DNA of 64,000 bases from Kitasatospora phosalacinea. GTDB lineage: Bacteria > Actinomycetota > Actinomycetes > Streptomycetales > Streptomycetaceae. The notes under the pieces were generated by a model, which had not been told where the DNA came from, made no database searches, and was given only the letters and a program-made list of their open reading frames with translations. The DNA is taken from NCBI RefSeq assembly GCF_030268885.1, contig NZ_BSSA01000019.1, forward strand, positions 1 to 64,000. The letters run 5' to 3'. Shown here in pieces: positions 32,911 through 41,664 of this stretch. Position numbers and translations under genes: made by a program. Each line of letters starts with the position of its first letter. Within the stretch, counting starts at the first letter, position 1.

Positions 32911-32990
32911 GGGCGAGCTGGGCAGTGGAGAGCCCAAGGGCCTGTAAAGCCCCCGCTTCGGCTGTGCCGGTTCGACTCCGGCCTCGCCCA
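32911..32990 (+). tRNA. tRNA-Tyr-like gene (anticodon GTA)
   Basis: Acceptor GGGCGAG/CTCGCCC with A73, D-arm GGGC/GCCC, anticodon loop CTGTAAA (GTA) and T-arm GCCGG-TTCGACT-CCGGC fold into a tRNA with an enlarged variable region carrying a small GC-TTCG-GC hairpin. Odd points: position 8 is C rather than the near-universal T, and the outer anticodon-stem pair is A-C. It may be a divergent or decaying second tRNA-Tyr. CCA is not encoded. Confidence 0.65.
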
Positions 32991-33018
32991 CCGACAGCAG
33001 TGACCGCTTCCCGCGGGG

Positions 33019-33654
33019 TCAGGGGGCGGCGTCCTCGCGGACGGGGAGGCCGTCCGGGCCGCGGACCTCGATGCGGAGGGCGAACTCGTCGCGCAGCAGG
33101 GCGGCGTGCTCCGGGGTGGCGAGGAGGTAGTGGTCGTCCGCGCAGGCGTCGAGGCCGGGGAGGCAGTGGAGGACCCGCGGGTCGAGGGAGCGGTCGGGCA
33201 GCAGGTCGGCGACGTTCTCGTGGACGGCGCCCTGGTCGAGGTAGTCGTCGGACTCCTGCTCGATCCACCAGGACTTCTCGGCGCCGTTCACCCGGAACCG
33301 CAGCTCCCGGGAGCCGCCGGGCTCGCCGAGCAGTTCGACGTCGGTGATGCCGGTGCCGGGGCCGAGCACCGCGGCGGCCTCGTCGAGGATCCAGGCGTAC
33401 GCGGACCCGGCGTCGTCGACGTCCTCGCCGTGCACCGAGAACGCCAGCCCGCACTGCAGGAAGGTCTCCACCAGCTCCTCGGTGCGCCGGGCCGGGCCCG
33501 GCTCGGGGAAGTCGGCGAGGTACGCGCACGCCTCGGCGTACCGCTCGGCGTCGACCGTGCCGAGCTCGTGCAGGCGGGCGGCCAGCCGCAGGTAGGTGTT
33601 CGGGGCGGTGACGGCGGTGGTGTCGGTGGTGTCGGTGGTGTCGGTGGTGGCCAT
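33019..33654 (-). CDS. Hypothetical protein with a Thr-Asp repeat N-terminus
   Basis: Codes for 211 residues. Tandem 9-base units at 33617-33650 encode TDTTDTTDTT at the N-terminus. The rest is acidic and soluble, with YLRLAARLHELGTVDAERYAEACAYLADF, a DEAAAVLGPGTGITDVELLG segment and YLDQGAVHENVADLLPD. No motif I recognise, no signal peptide and no membrane helix. It lies 20 bases downstream of the 33675 gene on the same strand, so they may be co-transcribed. Confidence 0.75.
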   Translation of the reverse strand: MATTDTTDTTDTTAVTAPNTYLRLAARLHELGTVDAERYAEACAYLADFPEPGPARRTEELVETFLQCGLAFSVHGEDVDDAGSAYAWILDEAAAVLGPGTGITDVELLGEPGGSRELRFRVNGAEKSWWIEQESDDYLDQGAVHENVADLLPDRSLDPRVLHCLPGLDACADDHYLLATPEHAALLRDEFALRIEVRGPDGLPVREDAAP

Positions 33655-33674
33655 GGGGGGATTCTGACAGGACG

Positions 33675-34055
33675 TCATGACACCGCGGTCGGCCCGGATC
33701 GGCCCTCCCGGGCCCGCCGGTCCTGCTCGGCCTTCCAGGCGAAGGCGTCCGCGGTCCGCCGGGTCAGCGAGTCGTCGTGCCAGCCGTCCGTGACGTCGGT
33801 CCACTTGCCGATGCGGGCGTGGGCGGCGCCGCCCTCCGCCCGCTGGTCGTAGGACAGGTGGAACCGGTGGACCCGGCCCTCGGCGGAGATGATCTGGCCC
33901 TCCTCGTGGTGGAGGCTCTCCTGCAGGAGGTCGACGACGACCGTCTCCGCGGGGTCGAGCCCCCGTTCCCGCAGGAGCTCCCGCAACCTGACCCAGAGGT
34001 CGATGTCGCTGGTCCGCAGGAGGCGGGTGTACTGGACGACGATGTCGGAGACCAT
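33675..34055 (-). CDS. Hypothetical protein, 126 residues
   Basis: A small soluble protein with GGGAGA upstream of its ATG. It contains VVVDLLQESLHHEEGQIISA and RVHRFHLSYDQRAEGG, and is rich in His and acidic residues. I do not recognise the family. Good codon use and the ribosome site support it as real; it probably precedes the 33019 gene in one transcript. Confidence 0.75.
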   Translation of the reverse strand: MVSDIVVQYTRLLRTSDIDLWVRLRELLRERGLDPAETVVVDLLQESLHHEEGQIISAEGRVHRFHLSYDQRAEGGAAHARIGKWTDVTDGWHDDSLTRRTADAFAWKAEQDRRAREGRSGPTAVS

Positions 34056-34083
34056 CGGCCGATTCTCCCGGACGCGCCTCCCG

Positions 34084-34998
34084 CTACGCCAGGTCCGCCC
34101 GGCGGGCGGCGAGCTCGGCGGCGGTGGGCGGGTTGGCTCCGGCGCGGGAGACGGTGACGGCGGCGGCCGCGGCGGCGGTCCGCAGGGCGGCGGTCAGGGC
34201 GTCGAGGCCGGGGCGGGGGGTGTCGAGGGCGGCGAGGAGGGCGGACATGAAGGAGTCCCCGGCGCCGACGGTGTCGACGACGGTGGTGGGCGGGGCGTCG
34301 GTGCGGGTCTCGCCCTCGGGGGTGAGGGCGAAGGCGCCGTCGCCGCCCCGGGTGACGACGACGGTGCCGGGGCCGAGGGTGAGCCAGCGGGCGGCGCTGT
34401 CGCGGACGGGGACGCCGGGGTAGAGGAAGGCGAGGTCCTCGTCGCTGGCCTTGACCAGGTCGCTGAGCGCCACGCAGTGCTCGACCGCGGCGACGGCGGC
34501 CGACCGCTCGCCGAACAGGTCGGGGCGGACGTTGGGGTCGTACGAGACGGTGGCACCGGCGGCGCGGGCGCCCCGGAGCAGGCGGCGGGCGACCGCCGCA
34601 CCGGGTTCCTGCACGGAGGCCAGCGAGCCGAGGTGGACGTGCCGGGCCCGGGGGGCCGCGGCCGTCGGGGCGAGGGTCCAGTCGATCGCGAAGCGGTAGG
34701 AGCCGCTGCCGGACGGGTCGAGGGTGACGATCGCGCTGGGCGTCGGGACGTCCCGGCCGTCCGTCAGGACGGTGGTGCCGCCCGCCTCCAGGTGGGTGCG
34801 GATCAGTTCGCCGTACGGGTCGGTGCCGAGCTGGGTGAGCAGGGCGGTGCGTCGGCCGAGCCGGGCGAGGCCGTGGGCGACGTTGGCGGGGCTGCCGCCG
34901 GGGTGCGGCCGGTCGGGGTGGCCGGGGGTGCGGACGATGTCGGCGACGCACTCGCCGATCACCAGGAAGTCGAAGTCGGCGGGGGTGGGTTCGGGCAT
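34084..34998 (-). CDS. PfkB-family sugar kinase, probably fructokinase
   Basis: Codes for 304 residues. It is a ribokinase-fold kinase: N-terminal PGGSPANVAHGLARLG, Asn-containing VSYDPNVRPDLF, and the C-terminal signature TVVDTVGAGDSFMSALLAAL with the catalytic Asp in GAGD. It is the last gene of the leftward fructan operon, and phosphorylating the fructose released by the GH32 enzymes is the natural role. The exact substrate is inferred from the neighbours. Confidence 0.9.
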   Translation of the reverse strand: MPEPTPADFDFLVIGECVADIVRTPGHPDRPHPGGSPANVAHGLARLGRRTALLTQLGTDPYGELIRTHLEAGGTTVLTDGRDVPTPSAIVTLDPSGSGSYRFAIDWTLAPTAAAPRARHVHLGSLASVQEPGAAVARRLLRGARAAGATVSYDPNVRPDLFGERSAAVAAVEHCVALSDLVKASDEDLAFLYPGVPVRDSAARWLTLGPGTVVVTRGGDGAFALTPEGETRTDAPPTTVVDTVGAGDSFMSALLAALDTPRPGLDALTAALRTAAAAAAVTVSRAGANPPTAAELAARRADLA

Positions 34999-35067
34999 GG
35001 TGCGGGCTGCTCCCGGTAGGGGGTGGGTGCCCGGGCGGCGCACGCGGGTGCGCCGCCCGGGCGTCGG

Positions 35068-37119
35068 TCAGTCGCTCAGGACGACCTGGTCGACCATCAG
35101 GTGTCCCCAGGCGCCGGTGGCGTCGTCGAGGACCTGGAGCTGCGCGGTGCGCCCCTGGAGGTCGGTCAGGTCCCAGTCGACGGGTCGCATGGCGCCGCTG
35201 TCCGCGCCGGTGGCGGTGCGCACGGGCCGCCCGTCGACCAGCAGGTTGACGCTGGTCGCGCCGGGGGTGCCGAGCGGGTGGTCGCCGCCGGCGAGGAGGA
35301 GGTGCAGGTGGTCGCGGTCGACGGTGAAGGCGGGTGAGGTGAGCGTGCCGGTGGCGCCGTCGCGGCCGGCGAAGGTGTCGAGGACGGCGTTCCCGACCGA
35401 GCCGGGGAGCCGTTCGGTGGTCGGCGCGGTCCCGGCCAGGTCGCCGGTGCCGGTCCAGCCGGGGGCGTACGCGCCGCCCTCGAAGTCGGCGAGCGGCCGG
35501 GCGGGGCGCTGGGCGAGGTCGGCGTACTCGGTGACGGTGAGGTGGGCGAAGGTGGCGGTGCCGCCGCTGGTGAACAGTTTCAGCCCGTCGTCGGCGGGGT
35601 CGGCGAACACCTCGTCGGAGTGGACGTGGCGGCCGTCGTCGACGAAGTACTCGACGCTGGTGCGGTCGACCAGGACGGTCAGGTGGGCGGTGGTCCGCGC
35701 CTGGTCCCAGGGGGCGCGGGACTCCAGGTGGGTCCCGTCCGCCGAGGGGTTCCCCGTCCCGCCGCGGTTCAGGTAGCTGTGGTCGCGGTAGATCCCGGCG
35801 TCGGCGTGCCGGGTGCCGTCGGCGGAGACCCGCAGCTGGACGCCGATGTTGTCCAGGGCGCTCCAGCTGACGTCGGCGTCCAGCCGGTACGCGGTGCCGC
35901 GGTAGGGCAGCGTGGTCAGCCCGTTCACCCGGACGGTGCCCAGGTCGGTGGTCCGCGCGGCGTGCCGGTCGAGGGCGGGGGCGGGCCGGGAGGCCAGCGC
36001 GTAGCCGTCGGCGTAGCGCTTCAGGCTGAGCTGCCGGGTGATCGCGTCGGTGCCGTTGAAGCCGTCGGAGGCCCAGGTCGGGGTGGTGTACGGGTAGGTC
36101 CAGTTGTTGAGCCAGGCGGTGGCGTAGCGGTGGTCGAGCGGGGCGGCCGGGTCCTCCCAGGTGACGCCCGCGTACCAGTCGAAGCCGTGGTCGAGCCACT
36201 GCGGGGCGGCGCTGTCGGGGGTGAACGCGGTGCCGTCGAAGCTGCCGGTCCAGTAGGCGTAGGTGTTGGGGTCGCCGGTGAGGTAGCCGTTGGCGCTGGC
36301 GCCGAGCACCCAGTGCACGGTGCCGTCGTCGGCGCGCATCCGGAACAGGTCGGGGCACTCCAGGGTGCCCAGGCCGGGGTGGGGGGAGTCGGACGCCCAG
36401 GTCCAGGTCCTCAGGTCGGGCGAGGTCCAGAGGCTGAGCTTGGTGCCCTCGGCGAGCAGCGCGACCCAGCGGTTCCGGTCGGCGTCCCAGACCAGCTTGG
36501 GGTCGCGGAAGTCCTTGCGGCCGCCGTTGGGGAGGACGGGGGCGTCGCCGTAGGGGCGGAAGTTGCGGCCGCCGTCGGTGGAGTACCAGAGGAACTGGGC
36601 CTGCGGGCCGGAGGCGTCGGCGATCTGGGCGGGGGTGGGGTGGTCCATCTGGGTCACCAGCACGACCACGGCCCCGGCGCCGAACCCGGCGGTGTTGCCG
36701 GTGTCGACGACCGCGGAGCCGGACCACAGGTCGTAGTTGGCGTTGGTCTGCTTGGGCGCGGCCACGCCCTGGTCGTGGAAGGCCACGCCGTCGGTGCTGG
36801 TGGCCTGCCGCCAGGCGGTGCCGACGGCCTGCCCGTAGTCGGCGTTGTAGAGGTAGTAGTAGTGGAACGCGCCGTCGGACCAGACCGGCCGCTGCGGGTC
36901 GTTCTTCCAGTGGTCGGGGACGGTGAAGTGGTAGACGGCGCGGTTGCCGTCGGCCGCCCGGGCCGCGGTGGGGGCGGCCGGGCCGGGGGCGGCCACCGCG
37001 GCCGCGGTCAGGACGAGGCCGAGCAGGGCGGCCAGGCCGAGCCGCAGGGTGCGGCCGGGCCGGGGCCGGCGCGGCGCGGTGGCCGCGCCGGCCCGGTGGA
37101 GCGAGGAGCGTGGGGTCAT
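35068..37119 (-). CDS. Secreted GH32 exo-fructosidase (levanase/inulinase type)
   Basis: Codes for 683 residues. The first 55 are a basic start, a long hydrophobic segment and an Ala-rich cleavage region (TAARAADG), so it is secreted. The five-blade GH32 propeller shows DHWKNDPQ (nucleophile Asp, a variant of WMNDPNG), FRDPK (transition-state Asp) and LGTLECPDLF (acid/base Glu). A C-terminal beta-sandwich (about 400-520, HLTVLVDRTSVEYFVDDGRH) follows, and then an extra domain of about 140 residues at the C-terminus, possibly carbohydrate-binding. It should cut fructose from levan or inulin outside the cell. Confidence 0.93.
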   Translation of the reverse strand: MTPRSSLHRAGAATAPRRPRPGRTLRLGLAALLGLVLTAAAVAAPGPAAPTAARAADGNRAVYHFTVPDHWKNDPQRPVWSDGAFHYYYLYNADYGQAVGTAWRQATSTDGVAFHDQGVAAPKQTNANYDLWSGSAVVDTGNTAGFGAGAVVVLVTQMDHPTPAQIADASGPQAQFLWYSTDGGRNFRPYGDAPVLPNGGRKDFRDPKLVWDADRNRWVALLAEGTKLSLWTSPDLRTWTWASDSPHPGLGTLECPDLFRMRADDGTVHWVLGASANGYLTGDPNTYAYWTGSFDGTAFTPDSAAPQWLDHGFDWYAGVTWEDPAAPLDHRYATAWLNNWTYPYTTPTWASDGFNGTDAITRQLSLKRYADGYALASRPAPALDRHAARTTDLGTVRVNGLTTLPYRGTAYRLDADVSWSALDNIGVQLRVSADGTRHADAGIYRDHSYLNRGGTGNPSADGTHLESRAPWDQARTTAHLTVLVDRTSVEYFVDDGRHVHSDEVFADPADDGLKLFTSGGTATFAHLTVTEYADLAQRPARPLADFEGGAYAPGWTGTGDLAGTAPTTERLPGSVGNAVLDTFAGRDGATGTLTSPAFTVDRDHLHLLLAGGDHPLGTPGATSVNLLVDGRPVRTATGADSGAMRPVDWDLTDLQGRTAQLQVLDDATGAWGHLMVDQVVLSD

Positions 37120-37160
37120 GCTCGACTCCTGGGTGGGGAGGTGGGGGGGGGACGGAGGGG

Positions 37161-38162
37161 TCAGCCGACCGCGGCGGGCAGGGCGTCCACGGACGGCCCT
37201 TCGGCGGCCGGTCCTTCGACGGTCAGCCGGTGCCCGTCCCAGGACACCGGCATCGGGTCGCTGATGCCGCCGGTGAACGCCCCGTCGGGGCCGGTGTGGT
37301 GGAAGCCCATCAGGGCCCAGGAACCGTCGCGGCGGCGGACCAGCTTGCCGCTGTAGTAGCGGTCGTCGGTGACCTGCCGGGCGGCGCCCACGTCGAACGG
37401 GCCGAGCAGGCTCCCGGCGGGGGCGGCCCAGATGCCGCCGCGGGTGCCGGTGGCGCGGCGGCTGTCGGAGGCGTGCTCGGCGAGGCAGGAGAAGAGCAGC
37501 AGGGGCTTGCCGTCGACGACCTCGGTCTGGGTGACCTCCAGCTGCCCGAAGCCGTGGGCGGCGGGGGCGGAGAGCGGGGGCCGCAGTTCCCAGGTCCGCA
37601 GGTCGGCGGAGACCGCGTGGCCGACCACGCCGCGTTCGAAGGCCGGTCCGGTGGTGGCCCGGGCGGTGATCAGCATGTGCCAGCCGTCGCCGTCCGGGTC
37701 GGGGAAGACCCACGGGTCGCGGAACGCCTCGTCGTGCCACTGGCCGGTGTCGAGCGTCTCGTAGAGGGTGGGGTCGGCGCTCAGCACCGGGCCGGGGCCG
37801 GCCTTGTGCCAGGTGGTCAGGTCGGTGGAGGTGGCGTAGCCGATCCGCTGGACGTTCCTGCCGCCGGGGGCGCGGGTGGAGCCGGTGTAGAACAGGAACC
37901 AGGTGCCGTCGGGGTGGCGGACCACCGAGCCGGTCCAGGTGGCGAGGTCGTCGAAGGCGGGGGCGTCGGCGCGGACCAGGGCGTCGGGGACGCGGGTCCA
38001 CTCGACCAGGTCGGTGGAGACCGCGTGGCCGATGGAGGCGCGGTAGTGCCGGTCCTCGGGGTCGTGCAGGGCGCGCGAGGCGTACAGGAAGAACAGGTGG
38101 TGGCGTTCGCCGTCGTCGGCGAACCAGAAGTCCCAGACCCAGCAGTCGGGCGGAGCGAACAT
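37161..38162 (-). CDS. Intracellular GH32/GH68-like fructosidase
   Basis: Codes for 333 residues with no signal peptide. It is a bare five-blade propeller: N-terminal WVWDFWFADD (nucleophile Asp), EAFRDPWVFPDPDGDGW (RDP), and a Glu in FGQLEVTQTEVV as likely acid/base. The C-terminal sandwich of normal GH32 enzymes is missing. It probably acts on short fructo-oligosaccharides after import by the adjacent ABC transporter. It lies between the permeases and the secreted GH32 gene. Confidence 0.85.
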   Translation of the reverse strand: MFAPPDCWVWDFWFADDGERHHLFFLYASRALHDPEDRHYRASIGHAVSTDLVEWTRVPDALVRADAPAFDDLATWTGSVVRHPDGTWFLFYTGSTRAPGGRNVQRIGYATSTDLTTWHKAGPGPVLSADPTLYETLDTGQWHDEAFRDPWVFPDPDGDGWHMLITARATTGPAFERGVVGHAVSADLRTWELRPPLSAPAAHGFGQLEVTQTEVVDGKPLLLFSCLAEHASDSRRATGTRGGIWAAPAGSLLGPFDVGAARQVTDDRYYSGKLVRRRDGSWALMGFHHTGPDGAFTGGISDPMPVSWDGHRLTVEGPAAEGPSVDALPAAVG

Positions 38163-38242
38163 GACGGCCTTTCGGGCGTGCCCCGCGGACCCTCGGCCGC
38201 GGTGGGCGGCGGGGTCTGCGGAGGAGGGGGCGGGAGGGGGCG

Positions 38243-39166
38243 TCAGCCCTTGACGCCGCTCGCGGCGACGCTGCTGACGAAGGAGCGCTGGAAGGCGAGG
38301 AAGACCACCAGCACCGGCAGGGTGATCATCGAGGTGTAGGCCATGACCTCGCCCCAGGCCGGGTTGTCCTGGAAGAAGTACTGCATGCCGACCATGACGG
38401 GGCGCAGCTTCTCGTCCTGGACCACCATGGTCGGCCACAGGTACTGGTTCCAGGCGGGCAGGAAGGTCAGGATCGCCACGGTGGCGAAGGCCGGTCCGGA
38501 CAGCGGGACGACGATCCTGCGGTAGATGGTGAACCAGCCCGCGCCGTCGATCCGGGCGGCCTCGTCGAGCGAGGTCGGGATGGTGGAGAAGTACTGGCTG
38601 AACAGGAAGATCGAGAAGGCGTTCGCGACGAACGGGACGATCTGCACCTGGTAGCCGTCGAGCCAGCCGGTGTCCCACACCAGGGTGCCGTCCTGGAGGA
38701 ACAGGATCGGCAGGTGCGCGACCCAGTACACCAGCGGCACCGCGATGGTCTCGAACGGGACGATCAGGGTCGCGATGACGACGCTCGTGACCAGGCCGCG
38801 GCCGCGCCAGCGCATCCGGGACAGGGCGAAGCCCGCCATCGAGTTGACGACCAGTCCGAGGCCGACGATCGCCACCGTCACGAACAGCGAGTTCAGCAGG
38901 AACCGGCCGACCGGCACCCGGTCGAAGACGGCGCCGTAGTTGTGCAGGCTGATGTCGCCGACCGGGAGGAAGGCCCGCCAGCCGCCGATGTCGGAGAGCA
39001 GCTGCCCGTCCGGCTTGAGGCTGGAGACGAACATGAACACCAGCGGGAACAGGAAGAACACCGACAGCCCGACCAGCACCAGGTAGGACCACGCCCGGCG
39101 GCGCCGGCGCAGCTGCTGCTCGCTCGTCTCGGTGCGCGCCCGCGGGGCGCGTGCGGTCTCGGCCAT
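38243..39166 (-). CDS. Carbohydrate ABC transporter permease (MalG-type)
   Basis: Codes for 307 residues with six membrane helices. The EAA loop (TIPTSLDEAARIDGAGWFTIYRRIVVPLSGP) and the N-terminal FFLFPLVFMFVSSLKPDGQ are typical of MalG/ThuG-type permeases. It starts two bases after the stop of its partner permease. The MsiK-type ATPase usual for these systems is not encoded here and would be shared from elsewhere in the genome. Confidence 0.93.
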   Translation of the reverse strand: MAETARAPRARTETSEQQLRRRRRAWSYLVLVGLSVFFLFPLVFMFVSSLKPDGQLLSDIGGWRAFLPVGDISLHNYGAVFDRVPVGRFLLNSLFVTVAIVGLGLVVNSMAGFALSRMRWRGRGLVTSVVIATLIVPFETIAVPLVYWVAHLPILFLQDGTLVWDTGWLDGYQVQIVPFVANAFSIFLFSQYFSTIPTSLDEAARIDGAGWFTIYRRIVVPLSGPAFATVAILTFLPAWNQYLWPTMVVQDEKLRPVMVGMQYFFQDNPAWGEVMAYTSMITLPVLVVFLAFQRSFVSSVAASGVKG

Positions 39167-39168
39167 GG

Positions 39169-40170
39169 TCAGTCCTTGTCGCGGGTGAGGTGGCGCTGGA
39201 CCAGCGCGATGACGAGCACGATCACGAAGAAGACCAGCGACAGGGCCGAGCCGTACCCGATCTGCTGCTGGCGGTAGCCGGTGAGCACCGCGTGGTAGAC
39301 CAGCGTCGAGGTGGAGTCGACCGGGCCGCCCTGGGTCATCACGTCGATCTGCACGAACAGGCCGAGCGCGGCGATGGTGATGGTGATCAGGACGAAGATC
39401 CTGGTCGGGCGCAGGCACGGCCAGGTGACGTCCTTGAACTGGCGCCAGGCACCGGCGCCGTCCATCCGGGCCGCCTCGTAGAGCTCCTCCGGGATGGTCT
39501 GCAGGCCGGAGAGCCAGATCAGCATGTGGAAGCCGACGGCCTGCCAGACGGACAGCACGATGATCGCGAACAGTGCGGTGCTCGGGTCGTTCAGCCAGGC
39601 GGTGCCCTGCCAGGCGCCGAGGGTGACCGAGTCGATGAAGGAGTTGATCACGCCGCTCGGCTGGTACATGAACTTCCACAGGATCGAGACCACGACGATC
39701 GAGGTCACGACCGGGATGAAGAAGATCACCCGGAACGCGGTGACGCCGCGGATCCTCTGGTTGACCAGCAGCGCGAGGAACAGGCCGAACCCGGCCTGCA
39801 CCGGCACCACCACCGCCGCGAAGGCGAAGGTGTTGACCATCGACCGGAAGAAGGTCGGGTCGACGGTGAACGCGCGGACGAAGTTGTCGAGGCCGACGAA
39901 GCGCAGCGGCTCCGGGGAGACCAGCCGGGCGTTGGTGAAGGACAGGACGAAGCCCAGCAGCACCGGCACGATCAGGAAGGCCAGCAGCAGCAGGATCGCC
40001 GGGGAGGCCATCGCCAGACCGGCCCGGGCCTCGCTGCGGCGGGCCGAGCGGGGGCGGGCCGAGCGGGGGCGGGTGGCGGGACGGGCCCCGGCGGCCGCGG
40101 GGCCGGGCCGGGGTTCGTCGGGGCCGGGGCCGGGGTCGGCCGGGGGGTCGAGGCGGAAGGTCGCCGTCAT
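39169..40170 (-). CDS. Carbohydrate ABC transporter permease (MalF-type)
   Basis: Codes for 333 residues. A Pro/Arg/Ala-rich cytoplasmic stretch of about 50 residues comes before six helices; the coupling loop is TIPEELYEAARMDGAGAWRQFKDVTWPCLRP. It pairs with the 38243 permease and lies 64 bases after the binding-protein gene. Confidence 0.93.
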   Translation of the reverse strand: MTATFRLDPPADPGPGPDEPRPGPAAAGARPATRPRSARPRSARRSEARAGLAMASPAILLLLAFLIVPVLLGFVLSFTNARLVSPEPLRFVGLDNFVRAFTVDPTFFRSMVNTFAFAAVVVPVQAGFGLFLALLVNQRIRGVTAFRVIFFIPVVTSIVVVSILWKFMYQPSGVINSFIDSVTLGAWQGTAWLNDPSTALFAIIVLSVWQAVGFHMLIWLSGLQTIPEELYEAARMDGAGAWRQFKDVTWPCLRPTRIFVLITITIAALGLFVQIDVMTQGGPVDSTSTLVYHAVLTGYRQQQIGYGSALSLVFFVIVLVIALVQRHLTRDKD

Positions 40171-40234
40171 GGGGTCACACCTTTCCGGCGGCCGGGCGGT
40201 GGCACGCCCCGCCCGGTCGCCGTTCGCCGCTGCG

Positions 40235-41530
40235 TCAGTTGCCGTAGCCGTTGTTCGACTTGATGTCGCTGTCGATCGCCTGCACGGCGGCGTCCAGCGC
40301 GGGCTTGACGTCGGCGCCGTTCATGATGTCCTTGGCGGCCTTCTCGAAGCTGGTGGAGACCACCGGGTAGCCGGGGGTGGCGGGCCGGGCCAGCGCGAAC
40401 TTCTGCGACAGCACGGCGAACTGGCGCAGCGCGCCGTCCGGGCCGAAGTACTTGGAGGCGGCGGTGGCGCCCGCGGTGGCGGGGATGACCACCTGGCTGT
40501 CGGAGAACGCGGTGAGGTACTTGTCCTGGAAGCTGAACTCCAGGTACTTGCGGGCGCCCTCGGACTGCGCCTTGCCGCAGCCCGCCGAGATGCCCCACTG
40601 CCAGGAGCCGCCGCCGATCCTCGGTCCCTTGCCGAAGTCCACCGGCGGGAGGATCAGCAGGTCGGAGCCGACCTTGTCCAGGGCGTCCTTGGCGTTCCAC
40701 ACGCCGGTGTAGCTGAGCGCGACCTTGTCGTCGACGAAGTTCTGGTTGCCGACCGGGCCGTCGCTGTTCGCCCAGCCCTCCTTGAACGCCTTCTGGAACC
40801 AGCTGAAGAAGGCCACCGCGGCCGGCCCGTTCAGGGCGCCCTGGGCGGTCCTCATGCCGCTGCGGTCGATCTCGTCGCCCCCGGCGCTCTGCAGCATCGG
40901 CGAGTAGGCGTAGGACCACCACTCGCCCTTGTCGGCCGCGCCCAGGTCCAGCGGGGTCTTGTAGCCGGAGTCCTTCAGCTTGCCCACCGCGGCGTCGAAC
41001 TCGGCCAGGGTCCACGGCTGTTCGACGGTCGGGATGCGGATGCCGTTCTTCTCCAGCACCGACCTGCGGGCGAAGAGCGACAGCGCTGCGTCCCAGTAGC
41101 CCGCCGAGTAGACCTTCCCCCGGTACGTCCCGACGGCGGTCGGCAGCAGCGAGTCGGTGAGGCTCGCGGGCAGGTCGAGCGGCTGCAGGTAGCCGGCCCA
41201 CGCCCAGTTGGGCATGACCGGGCCGTCCATGTCGATCAGGCAGGGCAGCTTGCGGGCGGCGGCGGCCGCGGTGACCGCGTCGTTGTACGAGCCCTGTGGG
41301 AAGTTCTGCTGGACGATCTGGTACTCGCCCTGCGAGGCGTTGAAGTCGTCGATGATCCGCCGGTAGACGGCCAGTTCGCCGGGGTTGCCCGCGGAGTGGG
41401 TCCACATGGTGATCTTGGTCGGGCCGCCGCCGTCGGCGGAGGCACCGTCGTGGCTGGCCTTGGCACAGCCGGTCAGCGCGACCGTACCGAGCAGGCTCGC
41501 CGCTGCTACCATCGCGAGGGGATTGCGCAC
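40235..41530 (-). CDS. Sugar-binding lipoprotein of the fructan operon
   Basis: Codes for 431 residues from a GTG start with AAAGGGA upstream. The signal ends in lipobox ALTGC. The mature part begins KITMWTHSAGNPGELAVYRRIIDDFN, typical of family 1 carbohydrate-binding proteins, with a WAWAGYLQPLDL segment and a late RKYLEFSFQDKYLTAFSDSQVVIPA segment. With the two permeases it forms an importer, probably for fructose oligomers released by the secreted GH32 enzyme. Its leader holds three hairpins that share the same loop sequence. Confidence 0.93.
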   Translation of the reverse strand: MRNPLAMVAAASLLGTVALTGCAKASHDGASADGGGPTKITMWTHSAGNPGELAVYRRIIDDFNASQGEYQIVQQNFPQGSYNDAVTAAAAARKLPCLIDMDGPVMPNWAWAGYLQPLDLPASLTDSLLPTAVGTYRGKVYSAGYWDAALSLFARRSVLEKNGIRIPTVEQPWTLAEFDAAVGKLKDSGYKTPLDLGAADKGEWWSYAYSPMLQSAGGDEIDRSGMRTAQGALNGPAAVAFFSWFQKAFKEGWANSDGPVGNQNFVDDKVALSYTGVWNAKDALDKVGSDLLILPPVDFGKGPRIGGGSWQWGISAGCGKAQSEGARKYLEFSFQDKYLTAFSDSQVVIPATAGATAASKYFGPDGALRQFAVLSQKFALARPATPGYPVVSTSFEKAAKDIMNGADVKPALDAAVQAIDSDIKSNNGYGN

Positions 41531-41546
41531 AGGAGGTCCCTTTCCG

Positions 41547-41632
41547 GGGGCCGACCGCCAAGTCGGCCCCGAGTGAACGGCAGCGCCAACTGCCGTGTGG
41601 TTGCACCGGCCGGACGGCAGCGCCAACTGCCG
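41547..41632 (-). repeat. Three inverted repeats with a common CGCCAA/TTGGCG core
   Basis: Stems: GGGGCCGAC/GTCGGCCCC (41547-41555 and 41562-41570), and CGGCAG/CTGCCG twice (41578-41595 and 41615-41632). All three enclose CGCCAA on the plus strand, so TTGGCG on the coding strand. They fill most of the 134 bases between the LacI gene and the binding-protein gene. They may be tandem operators or repeated RNA hairpins in the leader. Confidence 0.65.
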
Positions 41633-41664
41633 CGGCCGGACGTACGACGAGGAGTCCGCCGCCG

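Noticed and set aside
33617..33650. 9-base tandem repeats
   Set aside because: They are in-frame coding repeats (Thr-Asp) of the 33019 protein, not a regulatory or CRISPR array.
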